DNA of 64,000 nt, taken from contig NZ_CP020809.1 of assembly GCF_002157835.1 (NCBI RefSeq), forward strand, positions 6,448,001-6,512,000, given 5' to 3'. The notes beneath the pieces are model-generated. The model searched no databases. It saw only the letters and a list, made by a program, of their open reading frames with translations, and had not been told where the DNA came from. This DNA is from Mycobacterium dioxanotrophicus (GTDB lineage: Bacteria > Actinomycetota > Actinomycetes > Mycobacteriales > Mycobacteriaceae). The stretch's first letter is position 1, and each line of letters starts with the position of its first letter. Both the position numbers and the translations under genes were made by a program. Positions 1-8,513 of this stretch are shown piece after piece.

Positions 1-412
1 CCAACGTCATCTCTCCCCGCAGTACATTGACCAGCTGCGGCAGCTCATCGAGGCTCGTCCGACGCAAGAAAGAGCCGAATCGCGTGACGCGACTGTCGGC
101 GTCGAGCTTCCAGCTCCCGCCACGCGAGACCTCGTCACCGCGCAACTCCCGGCAGACCAACTCGCGATGTGGGGTGTCATCGCAGCCGGCCTGCATCGTG
201 CGGAACTTGTAGAAGCAGAACGTTTCTCGCGCGAGTCCCACTCGCGATTGCCGGAATATCGCCGGGCCGGGGCTGCTCAATCGGATGACGGCCCCGATGA
301 ACAGCAGCAGGGGCGACAGCGCCACGAGGACGGACCCCGCGATCAGCAGGTCCGCGCAGCGGCGCACCACCTGGTCGGGGCCGTTGTTCACAGCTTTAGC
401 CGGTGCCGTCAT
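1..412 (-). CDS. priming sugar transferase, N-terminal part
   Basis: This is the first 137 codons of a bacterial sugar transferase (WcaJ/RfbP type), which moves a sugar phosphate from a nucleotide sugar onto undecaprenyl or decaprenyl phosphate to start a polysaccharide unit. Reading the minus strand from ATG at 412 gives a cytosolic lead, one hydrophobic segment near residues 20-45, then the family motifs SPGPAIFRQSRVG, FYKFRTM and TRFGSFLRRTSLDELPQL. The catalytic C-terminus lies outside the window. The start overlaps the end of the upstream ligase-like gene by 17 bases, so it belongs to the same operon. The motif run is very typical; the substrate sugar cannot be told. Confidence 0.88.
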   Translation of the reverse strand, partial: MTAPAKAVNNGPDQVVRRCADLLIAGSVLVALSPLLLFIGAVIRLSSPGPAIFRQSRVGLARETFCFYKFRTMQAGCDDTPHRELVCRELRGDEVSRGGSWKLDADSRVTRFGSFLRRTSLDELPQLVNVLRGEMTL

Positions 413-1820
413 CGGTCCTCACTTCAACTGCCTTGCCTGCAACGATTCCCAGCAGCACGAACACCAGGTCGCCGGGCCCGCGCAGGTAGAGATGCGAGTC
501 CAGCAGCGACAGGACGATGATCATCCACCACGCCACGACGAGCGCGGATGCGCATGCAGCCACACCGTCGGTGCCGACGCTCAGCCTCCGGCCGATTCGG
601 ATGACGACCCTCGACAGCGCGATGAAACCGATCAACAGCGGCACGCCGCCGATCCAGAGGAACTGCAGATATCCCGATTCGAGATAGATGACCTTGCGCC
701 AGGTGTCTGGAGGGACCTTCACCGAGTTCGGCGACACGCCGATGAGGAACCGCCCATTGTGGAGCAGATCGGGGAGATACAGGTGAACGACGTTGTCCCA
801 TCTCACACGCCAGCTGTGCGGAGGAAAACCACCGCCCTCGAACTTCTCCAGACGGCTGAGCAGGGCAGGCGCACCAACCACAATCGCGAGTACCAACAAC
901 GGCATGAGCCGCAGGACGAACACCGATGCTCTCGGAATGAGTCGGATGAGCATCACGCCGACGAAGAACGCGCCGATCAGGGTCGAGAACTGCCCGGCCG
1001 CCAGCATGCCTGCCACCAACAAAACCCCTGCCGCAACCGAACTCCGTCGGCCAACAAGACCTCGCACTCCCGCTGTGACGAGGACGATCAATCCGATCAG
1101 GACGTAGTCGCCCGTCGCGATGGGGTTCGACAGCGTCGTCGTCGCGCGGTCGACTTCCTCCGGCCAAGCGGGATACCACACGGCCAGAAACCCCGGGAGC
1201 GGTCCGAGTTTCATGCTCTGAATGACGGCGAGCACAGCAATGCCGAGTGCGCCTCCGACGATGAGGCGAATACACCAAAGCACCTGTGCCGGTGTACGTA
1301 CCGTGTTGCGGACCAGCAGCAGCAGCCCGGCGAGCTTGCACATGGGCAGCACCGCGGCGATGTCCGTCGGTCCCGGGATGGTACCGCGCAACAACAGCGA
1401 GGCGATCGGCCAGACAGTGCTCAGCAGAGCGAACGCGGCGAGTGCCAGGTCGAGCGGACCGATCCGGAGTTGCATGGGTGCTCCCCGTATCACCCGGACA
1501 TAAGCTCCGCCCAATGCTCCTGCGATGAGCAACACCAGAAATGCCTCGTTGGGTCGCAGCAGCGGGACGAACGCACCGCGGCCGATGCCCGCGATGAACG
1601 GCAGCGTCGCCAGGTACAGATACGTCGCCCAGATCGGCTGCCACGCAACGAGACCCAACACACCGATACCTGCCACAACGAGGATGGCGATCGGTCCGAT
1701 CCCGGCCGCGACAAGACCTGCGCCTACCGCGCAACCGAGTGCGACGATCGAAATCCGGCGGGACCGGGTCCGATCGAGCACCGCTTGCGGAGGTTCGTGA
1801 ACCACGACGTCAACGGTCAT
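396..1820 (-). CDS. O-antigen ligase/polymerase-like membrane protein
   Basis: A predicted polytopic membrane protein of 474 residues with about a dozen hydrophobic segments, a large loop in the second half and a conserved-looking ESGYLQFLWIGG stretch. This is the layout of O-antigen ligase (WaaL) and Wzy-type polymerases, which join or extend lipid-linked glycans outside the membrane. I take ATG at 1820 because it overlaps the TGA of the upstream flippase in an ATGA; a longer reading to 2012 would run into that gene. It lies between a flippase and a priming transferase, which supports a polysaccharide assembly role. The exact reaction is inferred from architecture and context. Confidence 0.75.
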   Translation of the reverse strand: MTVDVVVHEPPQAVLDRTRSRRISIVALGCAVGAGLVAAGIGPIAILVVAGIGVLGLVAWQPIWATYLYLATLPFIAGIGRGAFVPLLRPNEAFLVLLIAGALGGAYVRVIRGAPMQLRIGPLDLALAAFALLSTVWPIASLLLRGTIPGPTDIAAVLPMCKLAGLLLLVRNTVRTPAQVLWCIRLIVGGALGIAVLAVIQSMKLGPLPGFLAVWYPAWPEEVDRATTTLSNPIATGDYVLIGLIVLVTAGVRGLVGRRSSVAAGVLLVAGMLAAGQFSTLIGAFFVGVMLIRLIPRASVFVLRLMPLLVLAIVVGAPALLSRLEKFEGGGFPPHSWRVRWDNVVHLYLPDLLHNGRFLIGVSPNSVKVPPDTWRKVIYLESGYLQFLWIGGVPLLIGFIALSRVVIRIGRRLSVGTDGVAACASALVVAWWMIIVLSLLDSHLYLRGPGDLVFVLLGIVAGKAVEVRTDDGTG

Positions 1821-3424
1821 GCCGGCACCCCCCGTCGGCGGGTGACATATGCGTGCAGAGTGAAGGCGAACAACGCGAGCGCAACCGTCGAGCTGCCGCC
1901 GACGATGAGGACAAGTCCGATCCGGTTCACGTGGAGCATCTCCAGGACCAGCCTGCCGCCCGCAACCAGCGGCAGCATGACCATCGAGGAAAGCACCGCA
2001 CCCCCGAGCCACTTCCAGTCGACGATCGGTGCTGGGCGCACCACCCGATGCAGCAGAACAATCACGCTCAGAGCCCCGACGGCGTCCCGCGCCAGAACTG
2101 CTGCGACCAGACCGAGAAGTCGGGTGGTGCCCGAGAGTTCGTTCAGTGCGAACAATCCGACGATCACCGTTGCACAGAGTTCCAGCAACGCCACGACGCG
2201 TGGGCCCCGCACATCGAGGCGTGCGAAAAGGCCCTGAAGTCCGATCTCGCGTAGTCCGGCGGCAACCTGGGCGACTGCGAGCACAACCAAGCAGCCTGCG
2301 AGCGATTCGATGAGCGCTCCCACCCTCAGGCGGCCGTTGGCAAGGATGTCGGCGATCGGCACCGCGAACGCCGCGAGGAAAATCAGCGGCGCCAGGCTCG
2401 CCGCAAATGCGTACGCGATACCTTCAGTGACCTTCTTGTTGAACATCTTTCGGTCTTCGCGGTCGGCCGCCTCCGAGAGTCCCGGCAGCACTGCGGTGGA
2501 TACCGCCCGGGCCCCGAGCGCGACGGGGACCGTGTACACGGTGTAGGCGATCTGCAGTATGAGGACCCCGCCGGGCACGCTCCCGGCCAAGGCCAGTAAG
2601 CCGAAATAGGTGAGATACGGACACGCCGCCACCACGACGAGCTGCCGGATCCGGCGCGCGATGTCGGCTGTGGCCGGATCCGCCCAGCGTCGCAGGCAAG
2701 GCCGAATCGGAAGCCCGACCCGGGCAGCTCCCCACAGCTGCAATGCCATGTGGATGCCGACCGACGCTGTGCTGCCAACGCAGAGCAGGATCGACAACCC
2801 CAGGGGAGCGTCGTCCATCTCGATCCCGGTCGCGTACAGGACGCCGGCGGCACCGACCGTCGCCATTACGCCGAGGTTCTCGACCGCTGGGGCGGCGGCA
2901 GCGAGTGCGAAACTTCCCCGCGCCTGCTGCGCCGCCGCCCCGAGCGTCGCAATCATGTAGAACAGCACCTGCGGCGCGACGAAGACAAGCATCACCACCG
3001 TGAGGTGCGCCGCCCGGTCGCGAGTTGGGCCGTCCGCGATCCCGAAGGTCAGCAGGCGAGCGATCAGCGGCGCCGCCATGACCAGAAGCAAGGCGACACC
3101 GCCGGTCGCCGCGAGCAGCATTCCGGCGAGCCGGCCGAGAACGGCGGCGGCGCCGTGGATTCCGGCGGTGGTCACGATCCGGACCACCGCGGGTACTGCG
3201 ACCGAGCTGAGCACGCTGCCCGCGATGGCCAGGTACGCCAGGTTCGGGATGGTGTTGGTTGCGACGAACGTGTTGGCAAGGAAGGTAGGACCCAGGACCG
3301 CGCCGATGACGATCACCCGGCCAACACCGGTCACCCGGCTGACCAGTGTCCAGCCGGCGACGGTCGCCGAGCTGCGCGCTGTGCTGGCCGGGACTACTGC
3401 CTCGCCGGCCGTCGACCGGTACAT
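1817..3424 (-). CDS. MurJ/Wzx-like lipid-linked glycan flippase
   Basis: A 535-residue membrane protein with about 14 hydrophobic segments in the MviN/MurJ (MOP superfamily) layout. The N-terminal region carries the family's SRVTGVGRV and LGPTFLANTFVATNTIPN motifs. It lacks the C-terminal pseudokinase extension known for the main mycobacterial MviN (Rv3910), so it is more likely a dedicated exporter for the polysaccharide repeat unit made by this cluster than the peptidoglycan flippase. It ends in an ATGA overlap with the ligase-like gene and follows the Wzz-like gene by 6 bases. Confidence 0.8.
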   Translation of the reverse strand: MYRSTAGEAVVPASTARSSATVAGWTLVSRVTGVGRVIVIGAVLGPTFLANTFVATNTIPNLAYLAIAGSVLSSVAVPAVVRIVTTAGIHGAAAVLGRLAGMLLAATGGVALLLVMAAPLIARLLTFGIADGPTRDRAAHLTVVMLVFVAPQVLFYMIATLGAAAQQARGSFALAAAAPAVENLGVMATVGAAGVLYATGIEMDDAPLGLSILLCVGSTASVGIHMALQLWGAARVGLPIRPCLRRWADPATADIARRIRQLVVVAACPYLTYFGLLALAGSVPGGVLILQIAYTVYTVPVALGARAVSTAVLPGLSEAADREDRKMFNKKVTEGIAYAFAASLAPLIFLAAFAVPIADILANGRLRVGALIESLAGCLVVLAVAQVAAGLREIGLQGLFARLDVRGPRVVALLELCATVIVGLFALNELSGTTRLLGLVAAVLARDAVGALSVIVLLHRVVRPAPIVDWKWLGGAVLSSMVMLPLVAGGRLVLEMLHVNRIGLVLIVGGSSTVALALFAFTLHAYVTRRRGVPA

Positions 3425-3430
3425 GTCAAT

Positions 3431-4372
3431 TCACGACCGGGCCCTGCGACGGGCCACGATAAGGACAACGAAACCGGCGACCACAACCGCTGCGGCCGCT
3501 CCGGCGGCCGCAGCCAACAAGGGTCGGGGCCGCACCTGATCGGCCACCTGGTACGGCGCGGTCACCACCCGTGCCGGCGGCTCCGTCGCCGAGACCGGCC
3601 CGGACGACAGCTGGGCATGCAGCGAGTCCAGTTCGGTCTGCAGCACTTCCTGACGCTGGACGAGCGCGGTGCCGTCTTGCCCGCTCGCTGCCGTAACCTG
3701 CAGCTGTTTGTGCACATCGTCGAGTTGCGACTGCAGACTACGGATCTGGCTCTCCTGATAACTGCGCACCGGGTCTCGCCAACTCTTGTTCGCGAGCGCC
3801 AGATATCCGTCGATCACCCTCGTCAGCAGCATCTGGGCCCGTGCAGCATTTCGGTCACGAACCTCGACCTGGATGATCTCGCTGGAGTCGAGAATTTCCG
3901 CAGACACATTGCGGGCGAAATCCTCCGGTGTCATTCCGTTGGCAGACGCTATCGGCGCGAGTACGGCCCGGCTGTCGAGCAGAACCAATTGGGTTGTCAG
4001 CGTACGATCTTCGCGGAGCAGCTCGTTAGGGACGGAATTCGACAGGTTGTACTGTAGCTGTGCGCGGGCGGCGAACTGCTTTGGCAGAACCAGAGCTCCG
4101 ATATATCCGGTACCCGCGCCGATGATGACGACCGAAACCAACAGCGCGATCAACTTCAGGTTGGAAGCGAACAGCGTCATGTTGCTCCGGTCGGCAATCT
4201 CCTTGGTGCCCTCGGCCTCCGCCGGGCTGTCGACCTTGGCTACCGGCAACGCGGTCGTTACGCCGGCACCGACATCCTGGTTCGCGATCCGGCGGTGCCT
4301 CGAATACGCCGCGGGATGCAAAGGACTACCGTTTCCATTGCTCGACACCCGGTTTCGAGTCTTTCCTGTCAT
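3431..4372 (-). CDS. Wzz-like chain-length determinant protein
   Basis: A 313-residue protein with two membrane segments: one near residue 70 (LIALLVSVVIIGAGTGYIGA) and one at the C-terminus (AAVVVAGFVVLIVARRRARS), enclosing an extracytoplasmic region with a coiled-coil stretch (ESQIRSLQSQLDDVHKQLQ). This is the Wzz/co-polymerase plan; such proteins set polysaccharide length by acting on the polymerase. No kinase domain is present. ATG at 4372 overlaps the aminotransferase stop as ATGA; a longer reading would overlap that gene by about 150 bases. Confidence 0.78.
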   Translation of the reverse strand: MTGKTRNRVSSNGNGSPLHPAAYSRHRRIANQDVGAGVTTALPVAKVDSPAEAEGTKEIADRSNMTLFASNLKLIALLVSVVIIGAGTGYIGALVLPKQFAARAQLQYNLSNSVPNELLREDRTLTTQLVLLDSRAVLAPIASANGMTPEDFARNVSAEILDSSEIIQVEVRDRNAARAQMLLTRVIDGYLALANKSWRDPVRSYQESQIRSLQSQLDDVHKQLQVTAASGQDGTALVQRQEVLQTELDSLHAQLSSGPVSATEPPARVVTAPYQVADQVRPRPLLAAAAGAAAAVVVAGFVVLIVARRRARS

Positions 4373-5478
4373 GTCGGCACCTTCCACAACACTTCGCAGA
4401 CCCGGTCCACCTGGGAATCGGTCATCACGGGAGACATGGGGAGCGACAGGATCTCGCCGGCCGCCTGCTCGGCAACGGGCAACGATTCGCCGAACTCGCC
4501 GTACGCAGGCTGACGGTGACACGGGATGGGATAGTGGATCCCCCAGCCGATCCGATGGCGGTCCAACTGAGCCGTTACCTCAGCACGCCGCCGCACGCGG
4601 ACGACCGCGAGGTGATAGACCGATTCGGCATCTGGATGCGTTGCCACCGGTAGGCACCATGGCGGAAGTTGCCTTCGATACCTGTCCATCACGCGGCGCC
4701 GTGCGAAGTTCGCATTGTCCAGAACTGCAAGCTTGGCGGACAACATCGCCGCTTGTACCGTGTCCAGCCTGCTGTTGCGGCCGCGTTCCGCGTGACAGTA
4801 GCGGTCGGAGCGCGCTCGGCCATGGTCGGCGCGGCACCTGATGCGCGCGGCGAGTGCGGAGTCGTCGGTGACGACGGCTCCGCCGTCACCCAACGCACCG
4901 AGGTTCTTTCCCGGATAGAAGCTGAATGCTGCCGCGACACCGATGCCGCCGGCGCGACGTCCGCGTAACCGCGCCCCGTGTGCCTGCGCTGCGTCTTCGA
5001 TCAGGACCAGGGCGTTGCGCCGAGCCACGCCGTAAAGTGCATCCAGGTCCGCCATTTGGCCGAACAGGTGCACCGCCAAGATCGCCGCGGTCGAGGGCCT
5101 GACCGCCGCCGCTGCCGCTCTGGGATCGATGAGCAGAGTGTCCGGCAACACGTCGACGAATCGGGGGCGCGCACCGACCGAGCACACGGCTTCCACTGAT
5201 GCGACAAACGTATTCGCGGGCACGATCACCTCGTCCCCAGGGCCGATACCGAGACATTCGAGGATCAGTTCCAGCGCATCGGTTCCGCTCGCGACGCCGA
5301 CACAATCCGTGGCTTCGCAGTATTCGGCAAAGCTGTCCTCGAACTGCCCAACCTCAGGACCGCCGACGAACCGCCCATGGTTGAGCACGCGCTTCCACGC
5401 CAGTTCGTAGTCAGACTGCAGTTCGCCGTTCACCGCGCACAAATCGAGGAAGGGGACGCCGAGTTCAAGGCTGGTCAC
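4369..5478 (-). CDS. DegT/DnrJ/EryC1/StrS-family sugar aminotransferase
   Basis: A 369-residue PLP-dependent enzyme that would aminate a keto group on a nucleotide sugar. The family marks are present: GVASGTDALELIL near residue 65, the EDAAQAHGA segment, and the lysine that binds PLP in SFYPGKNLGALGDGGA. The preceding gene is a Gfo/Idh/MocA oxidoreductase; an oxidoreductase plus aminotransferase pair resembles WlbA/WlbE, which make 3-amino uronic acid sugars, so the product may be an amino sugar of the surface glycan. The start is GTG at 5478, overlapping the upstream stop as GTGA. The substrate is inferred only. Confidence 0.9.
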   Translation of the reverse strand: MTSLELGVPFLDLCAVNGELQSDYELAWKRVLNHGRFVGGPEVGQFEDSFAEYCEATDCVGVASGTDALELILECLGIGPGDEVIVPANTFVASVEAVCSVGARPRFVDVLPDTLLIDPRAAAAAVRPSTAAILAVHLFGQMADLDALYGVARRNALVLIEDAAQAHGARLRGRRAGGIGVAAAFSFYPGKNLGALGDGGAVVTDDSALAARIRCRADHGRARSDRYCHAERGRNSRLDTVQAAMLSAKLAVLDNANFARRRVMDRYRRQLPPWCLPVATHPDAESVYHLAVVRVRRRAEVTAQLDRHRIGWGIHYPIPCHRQPAYGEFGESLPVAEQAAGEILSLPMSPVMTDSQVDRVCEVLWKVPT

Positions 5479-6749
5479 AACGCCACCTCCGCGGTCGCTA
5501 TCTCACCTTCGTCGGTCCGCTCAACCAACGCAGTCCCGCCGGACCGGCACGCCTCGTCAGTGGCCGCGAGGACCCGGACCACGGCCAGACCGGACTCGCC
5601 GGGAGTGTCCGGACGTCGTCCGGTCCGCACGCAATCAATGAAGTGACTGTCTTGCACCAGCAACGGCTCAACGAAATCGACTCTGCGGGAAGTGATATCG
5701 CCTGTCCGGTAGGCGACGTTCGCGGCATCGATCGCGCCACTGCCGCACAGCTCGGGGGTCGCGACGCCGACGTCGTAGATGCGAAGGCGTTCAGTATCGG
5801 AGAGGTCATTGCATACGGCCATCTTCCGATCACCGACTACCGTGATCCGACGCACTTTGTTCGGGTCGAGCCAGCTGACGTGGATGAACGCAGGCGCCGA
5901 CCCCTCGCCGAAGTCGAGCCGCAGATACGCCACATCAGCGTGATGCCTGCCGACGTTGCGCTGCGCCCATACCGACACCTTTCGCGGGAACTCGCCGAGC
6001 AGGTAGGAGGCGATCGAAATATCGTGTGGCGCAAGATCCCAGATCACATTGCAGTCACCCTGATACCGCCCCAGGTTCAGCCGTGCGGTGTCGATGTACA
6101 GAACGCGGCCGAGCTCTCCCGAGCTGATCGTCTGCTTGAGCTTCTGGACCGCCGCGTTGTACTCGAACGTGTGCCCGACCATGAGGGTCAGCCCAGTGTC
6201 ATTGGCCGCGTCAACCAGTGCCGCTGCGTCCCGGACCGAGGTAGCCAGTGGCTTTTCCACCAGGGCGTGCAACCCGGCTCGCAACGCCTGAAGACCGACC
6301 GGGCCATGAGCATGCGGCGGTGTGGCGATGACCACCGCGTCCAACACGTGGGCTACCTCGTCCAGACTCGATGCGCCCGCGACCATGGGGTATCGCTGCT
6401 GGGCCTCCCGAAGTGCGTCCGGACGATTCTCGATCACCGTCACGTGAAGGCCCGGAAGTCCGGCGAGAATACGAACGTGGTTGCGCCCCCAATAGCCATA
6501 GCCGATCACGCCGACCCGGACGTTGCGGTGCGGGAGGCCGACGTCCGGCCGTGCGGTGTCGGTGCGGCGGTGCGTTGCGGCAGCCCATTCCGAGCTGGGA
6601 TGACTTTCCGCTGCGTGACCGCTGCGGACAAAGTCTGCCCGTGATACAGACGGGAGTTCAATGTTCCTGGGAGCGTGGGTATTCAACGGAAGAACACCAC
6701 TCGCGACCGTCTTGGATGACCGGTGGGCGCCAAAAATGTGGAATCGCAA
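5475..6749 (-). CDS. Gfo/Idh/MocA-family nucleotide-sugar oxidoreductase
   Basis: An NAD(P)-binding oxidoreductase; the Rossmann motif GVIGYGYWGRNHVRIL starts only at about residue 79 and is followed by the family's EKPLA motif and the C-terminal GFO/IDH fold (NVIWDLAPHDISI). It probably oxidises C3 of a UDP-sugar for the adjacent aminotransferase, as WlbA does. There is no ATG in the first 80 codons; TTG at 6749 has a good ribosome site (GGAG, 7 bases upstream), TTG at 6686 does not. If the long form is real, the protein has an unusual polar N-terminal extension of about 75 residues. First gene of the minus-strand polysaccharide operon. Confidence 0.85.
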   Translation of the reverse strand: MRFHIFGAHRSSKTVASGVLPLNTHAPRNIELPSVSRADFVRSGHAAESHPSSEWAAATHRRTDTARPDVGLPHRNVRVGVIGYGYWGRNHVRILAGLPGLHVTVIENRPDALREAQQRYPMVAGASSLDEVAHVLDAVVIATPPHAHGPVGLQALRAGLHALVEKPLATSVRDAAALVDAANDTGLTLMVGHTFEYNAAVQKLKQTISSGELGRVLYIDTARLNLGRYQGDCNVIWDLAPHDISIASYLLGEFPRKVSVWAQRNVGRHHADVAYLRLDFGEGSAPAFIHVSWLDPNKVRRITVVGDRKMAVCNDLSDTERLRIYDVGVATPELCGSGAIDAANVAYRTGDITSRRVDFVEPLLVQDSHFIDCVRTGRRPDTPGESGLAVVRVLAATDEACRSGGTALVERTDEGEIATAEVAL

Positions 6750-7667
6750 TTGTCAACTCCGATTGGTACGGGCGGAGCCGTCGTCCCTCGCCGACGCCTG
6801 GACAGTCGAGCTTGGATGTGGGTTGCGTCTCGGTTACCGCTACGCTCCGACACCCTGCCTTGCATATTGACGCCGACGCACTCAGCCGACGCGATAGCGC
6901 AAACTCCCCTTAACGGTTCATCAGTCGCTGTCAGCGAACTCGCTATGCGAGCGAGCAAACGCTATCACCTAGAACAAGCGTTTTAGGCTACTTTTCTGAC
7001 CCTAAATTGCGGCTCCTTGTGTTTGAAAGTACCTGGTCCTGGTATCGACCGTTCGGAACACGAAACCATGTCTTAAATACGGTGTTTGCACAGGATCCAC
7101 ACCGTAGTGCGGTCGTGCATGCGCGCACAAAGCTTCTTAATTTACGCACACAATAGTAATTCTGGCAAACTGCCGTGTGTCCCGGCCGGCCGCCCGTGAC
7201 GCTGATGCCACGCTTGACGCGAATGACCCGCTGCCGCTTCGGAGCAAACGTCCCACGCAACGCACCACCATTGCCACAGCTGCCACTTCCGCCTCTCACG
7301 CTCAGCCGACAGTTTGGTCGAGTCGAACGCGAAAAGACGTTCAAGCCAAGCGTTTCCGCCCCTATGCGGGGTTTCCCGCCGCTTGCCTAGCTTCTCCCGC
7401 CTGCGGGCCGGGTCACCACGTGGGCAGCGAAAGTTGTTCACCCGTGTCCGAAGCCGGATTCCCCGCTCGACTACCACCGGGAAGCTCCGGCACCGGAAAA
7501 CCAACGCCTTGGTGCAGCGGTCTACGCCGCCCGATCTACCGTAGTCCGATCAGCGCTTCGTGAGGCTGACGAGTTTGCTGGCGCCAAACGGCAGTGTTTT
7601 CCAGACACCTGAGCCAGCGGCGCTGAGCGGCGACGCAGGCACGAAATCGACTCCCGCGCGTGCGCGC
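6750..7667. other. long intergenic region with no convincing gene, partly AT-rich
   Basis: About 900 bases separate the polysaccharide operon from the next gene on the same strand. The part from about 6900 to 7180 is visibly richer in A and T than the rest of the window. It contains a CTCGC/GCGAG hairpin at 6939-6951 and a 7-base inverted repeat AAACGCT/AGCGTTT at 6957-6963 and 6977-6983. Open frames here lack recognisable motifs and ribosome sites. It probably carries the operon promoter, and AT-rich stretches like this are typical binding regions for the mycobacterial silencer Lsr2; that is inference. Confidence 0.5.
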
Positions 7668-8465
7668 CTACATGCGACGCGACAAGTCACCACCGTCGTA
7701 CCGCTGCGGCGGCTGATGCGGAGCCACCGGCGCGGCAGGCGGCGGGGCGGCCGGAGCCTGGTGCGGTGCCACCGGAGCGGGCCCGGCGCTCGGCCGGTTC
7801 TCACTCGGCCCGGCGCCCGCGTTGTGCGGGGCGGTCGGAGCCTGGTGTGTCCGCTCGTTCAGCTGTGCCTCGCGGGCATCCTGGCCGGCCTGACGCTGGT
7901 CCTGCTGGACATCGCGTTCGTTCTGCCTGGTCTCCCGCTCATCCTGTTTGGCATCGCGCTCGTTGAGCTTGGCCTCGCGGTCGTTCAGAGGTTGGGGGCC
8001 GCCGGGACCACCTGGCGCGCCACCACCCGGCACGCCGTCTCCCGGAGCACCGGACCCGGAGCCACCGCCACCCTTGGCACCTTCCATGGCCTTCATCACG
8101 GGCTGCATCAGCTGGCCGAACTGACCGCCCATCCCGCCGGCGGCCTGAGCAGGCTGGCTGGCCATCTGGCCCATCTGGCCGAGTTGGCCCATCATCTGGC
8201 CCAGCTGTCCGACACCTTGCTGGCCGGACTGGTCGGCGTTCTCGTAGGCGCCCTGCGCGTCGGACAGTTTGCCGTTGAACATGTTCTCTTTGGCCGACAG
8301 CGCCGTGACGTTGGCGGTCAGTGAAGCCGCCAGGGTTGGCAACAGGCCGGCGATGGTCATGCTCATCGCATCGGCACCGGCCTGAATCGTCGGCATGTCC
8401 GGCAGCTCGACCGGAGCCGCGGTCCAGCCCAGAAACCCAGGGCTCGTAAACGGTGTGCTGCTCAC
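7668..8465 (-). CDS. ESX-type secreted protein with PE-like helical hairpin and charged tail
   Basis: A 265-residue protein. Residues 25-80 look like a helical hairpin with a turn FNG (62-64) followed by Tyr74-x-x-x-Asp78, the YxxxD/E general secretion signal of type VII substrates. A glycine/proline-rich middle (130-160), a strongly charged repeat region with the recurring pattern NER/DER/QNER (165-205) and a Pro/Ala/His tail follow. The start is GTG at 8465, 4 bases downstream of AGAGG. It lies 48 bases after the PPE-like gene, as PE/PPE-type partners usually do. I infer that the two form a secreted heterodimer; the ESX system that exports them is not in the window. Confidence 0.7.
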   Translation of the reverse strand: MSSTPFTSPGFLGWTAAPVELPDMPTIQAGADAMSMTIAGLLPTLAASLTANVTALSAKENMFNGKLSDAQGAYENADQSGQQGVGQLGQMMGQLGQMGQMASQPAQAAGGMGGQFGQLMQPVMKAMEGAKGGGGSGSGAPGDGVPGGGAPGGPGGPQPLNDREAKLNERDAKQDERETRQNERDVQQDQRQAGQDAREAQLNERTHQAPTAPHNAGAGPSENRPSAGPAPVAPHQAPAAPPPAAPVAPHQPPQRYDGGDLSRRM

Positions 8466-8513
8466 CGGGCACCTCTTTCAGAGTTCATCGCACCTACACG
8501 CATGACAGCCGAT

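Noticed and set aside
285..2237. 650-codon plus-strand frame across the polysaccharide genes
   Set aside because: It has no motifs and is extremely rich in Arg, Asp, Gln and His, as expected for the complement of GC-rich genes; the minus-strand frames carry clear family signatures.
7177..7563. 128-codon plus-strand frame in the AT-rich gap
   Set aside because: No motif, no ribosome site and unlikely residue composition.
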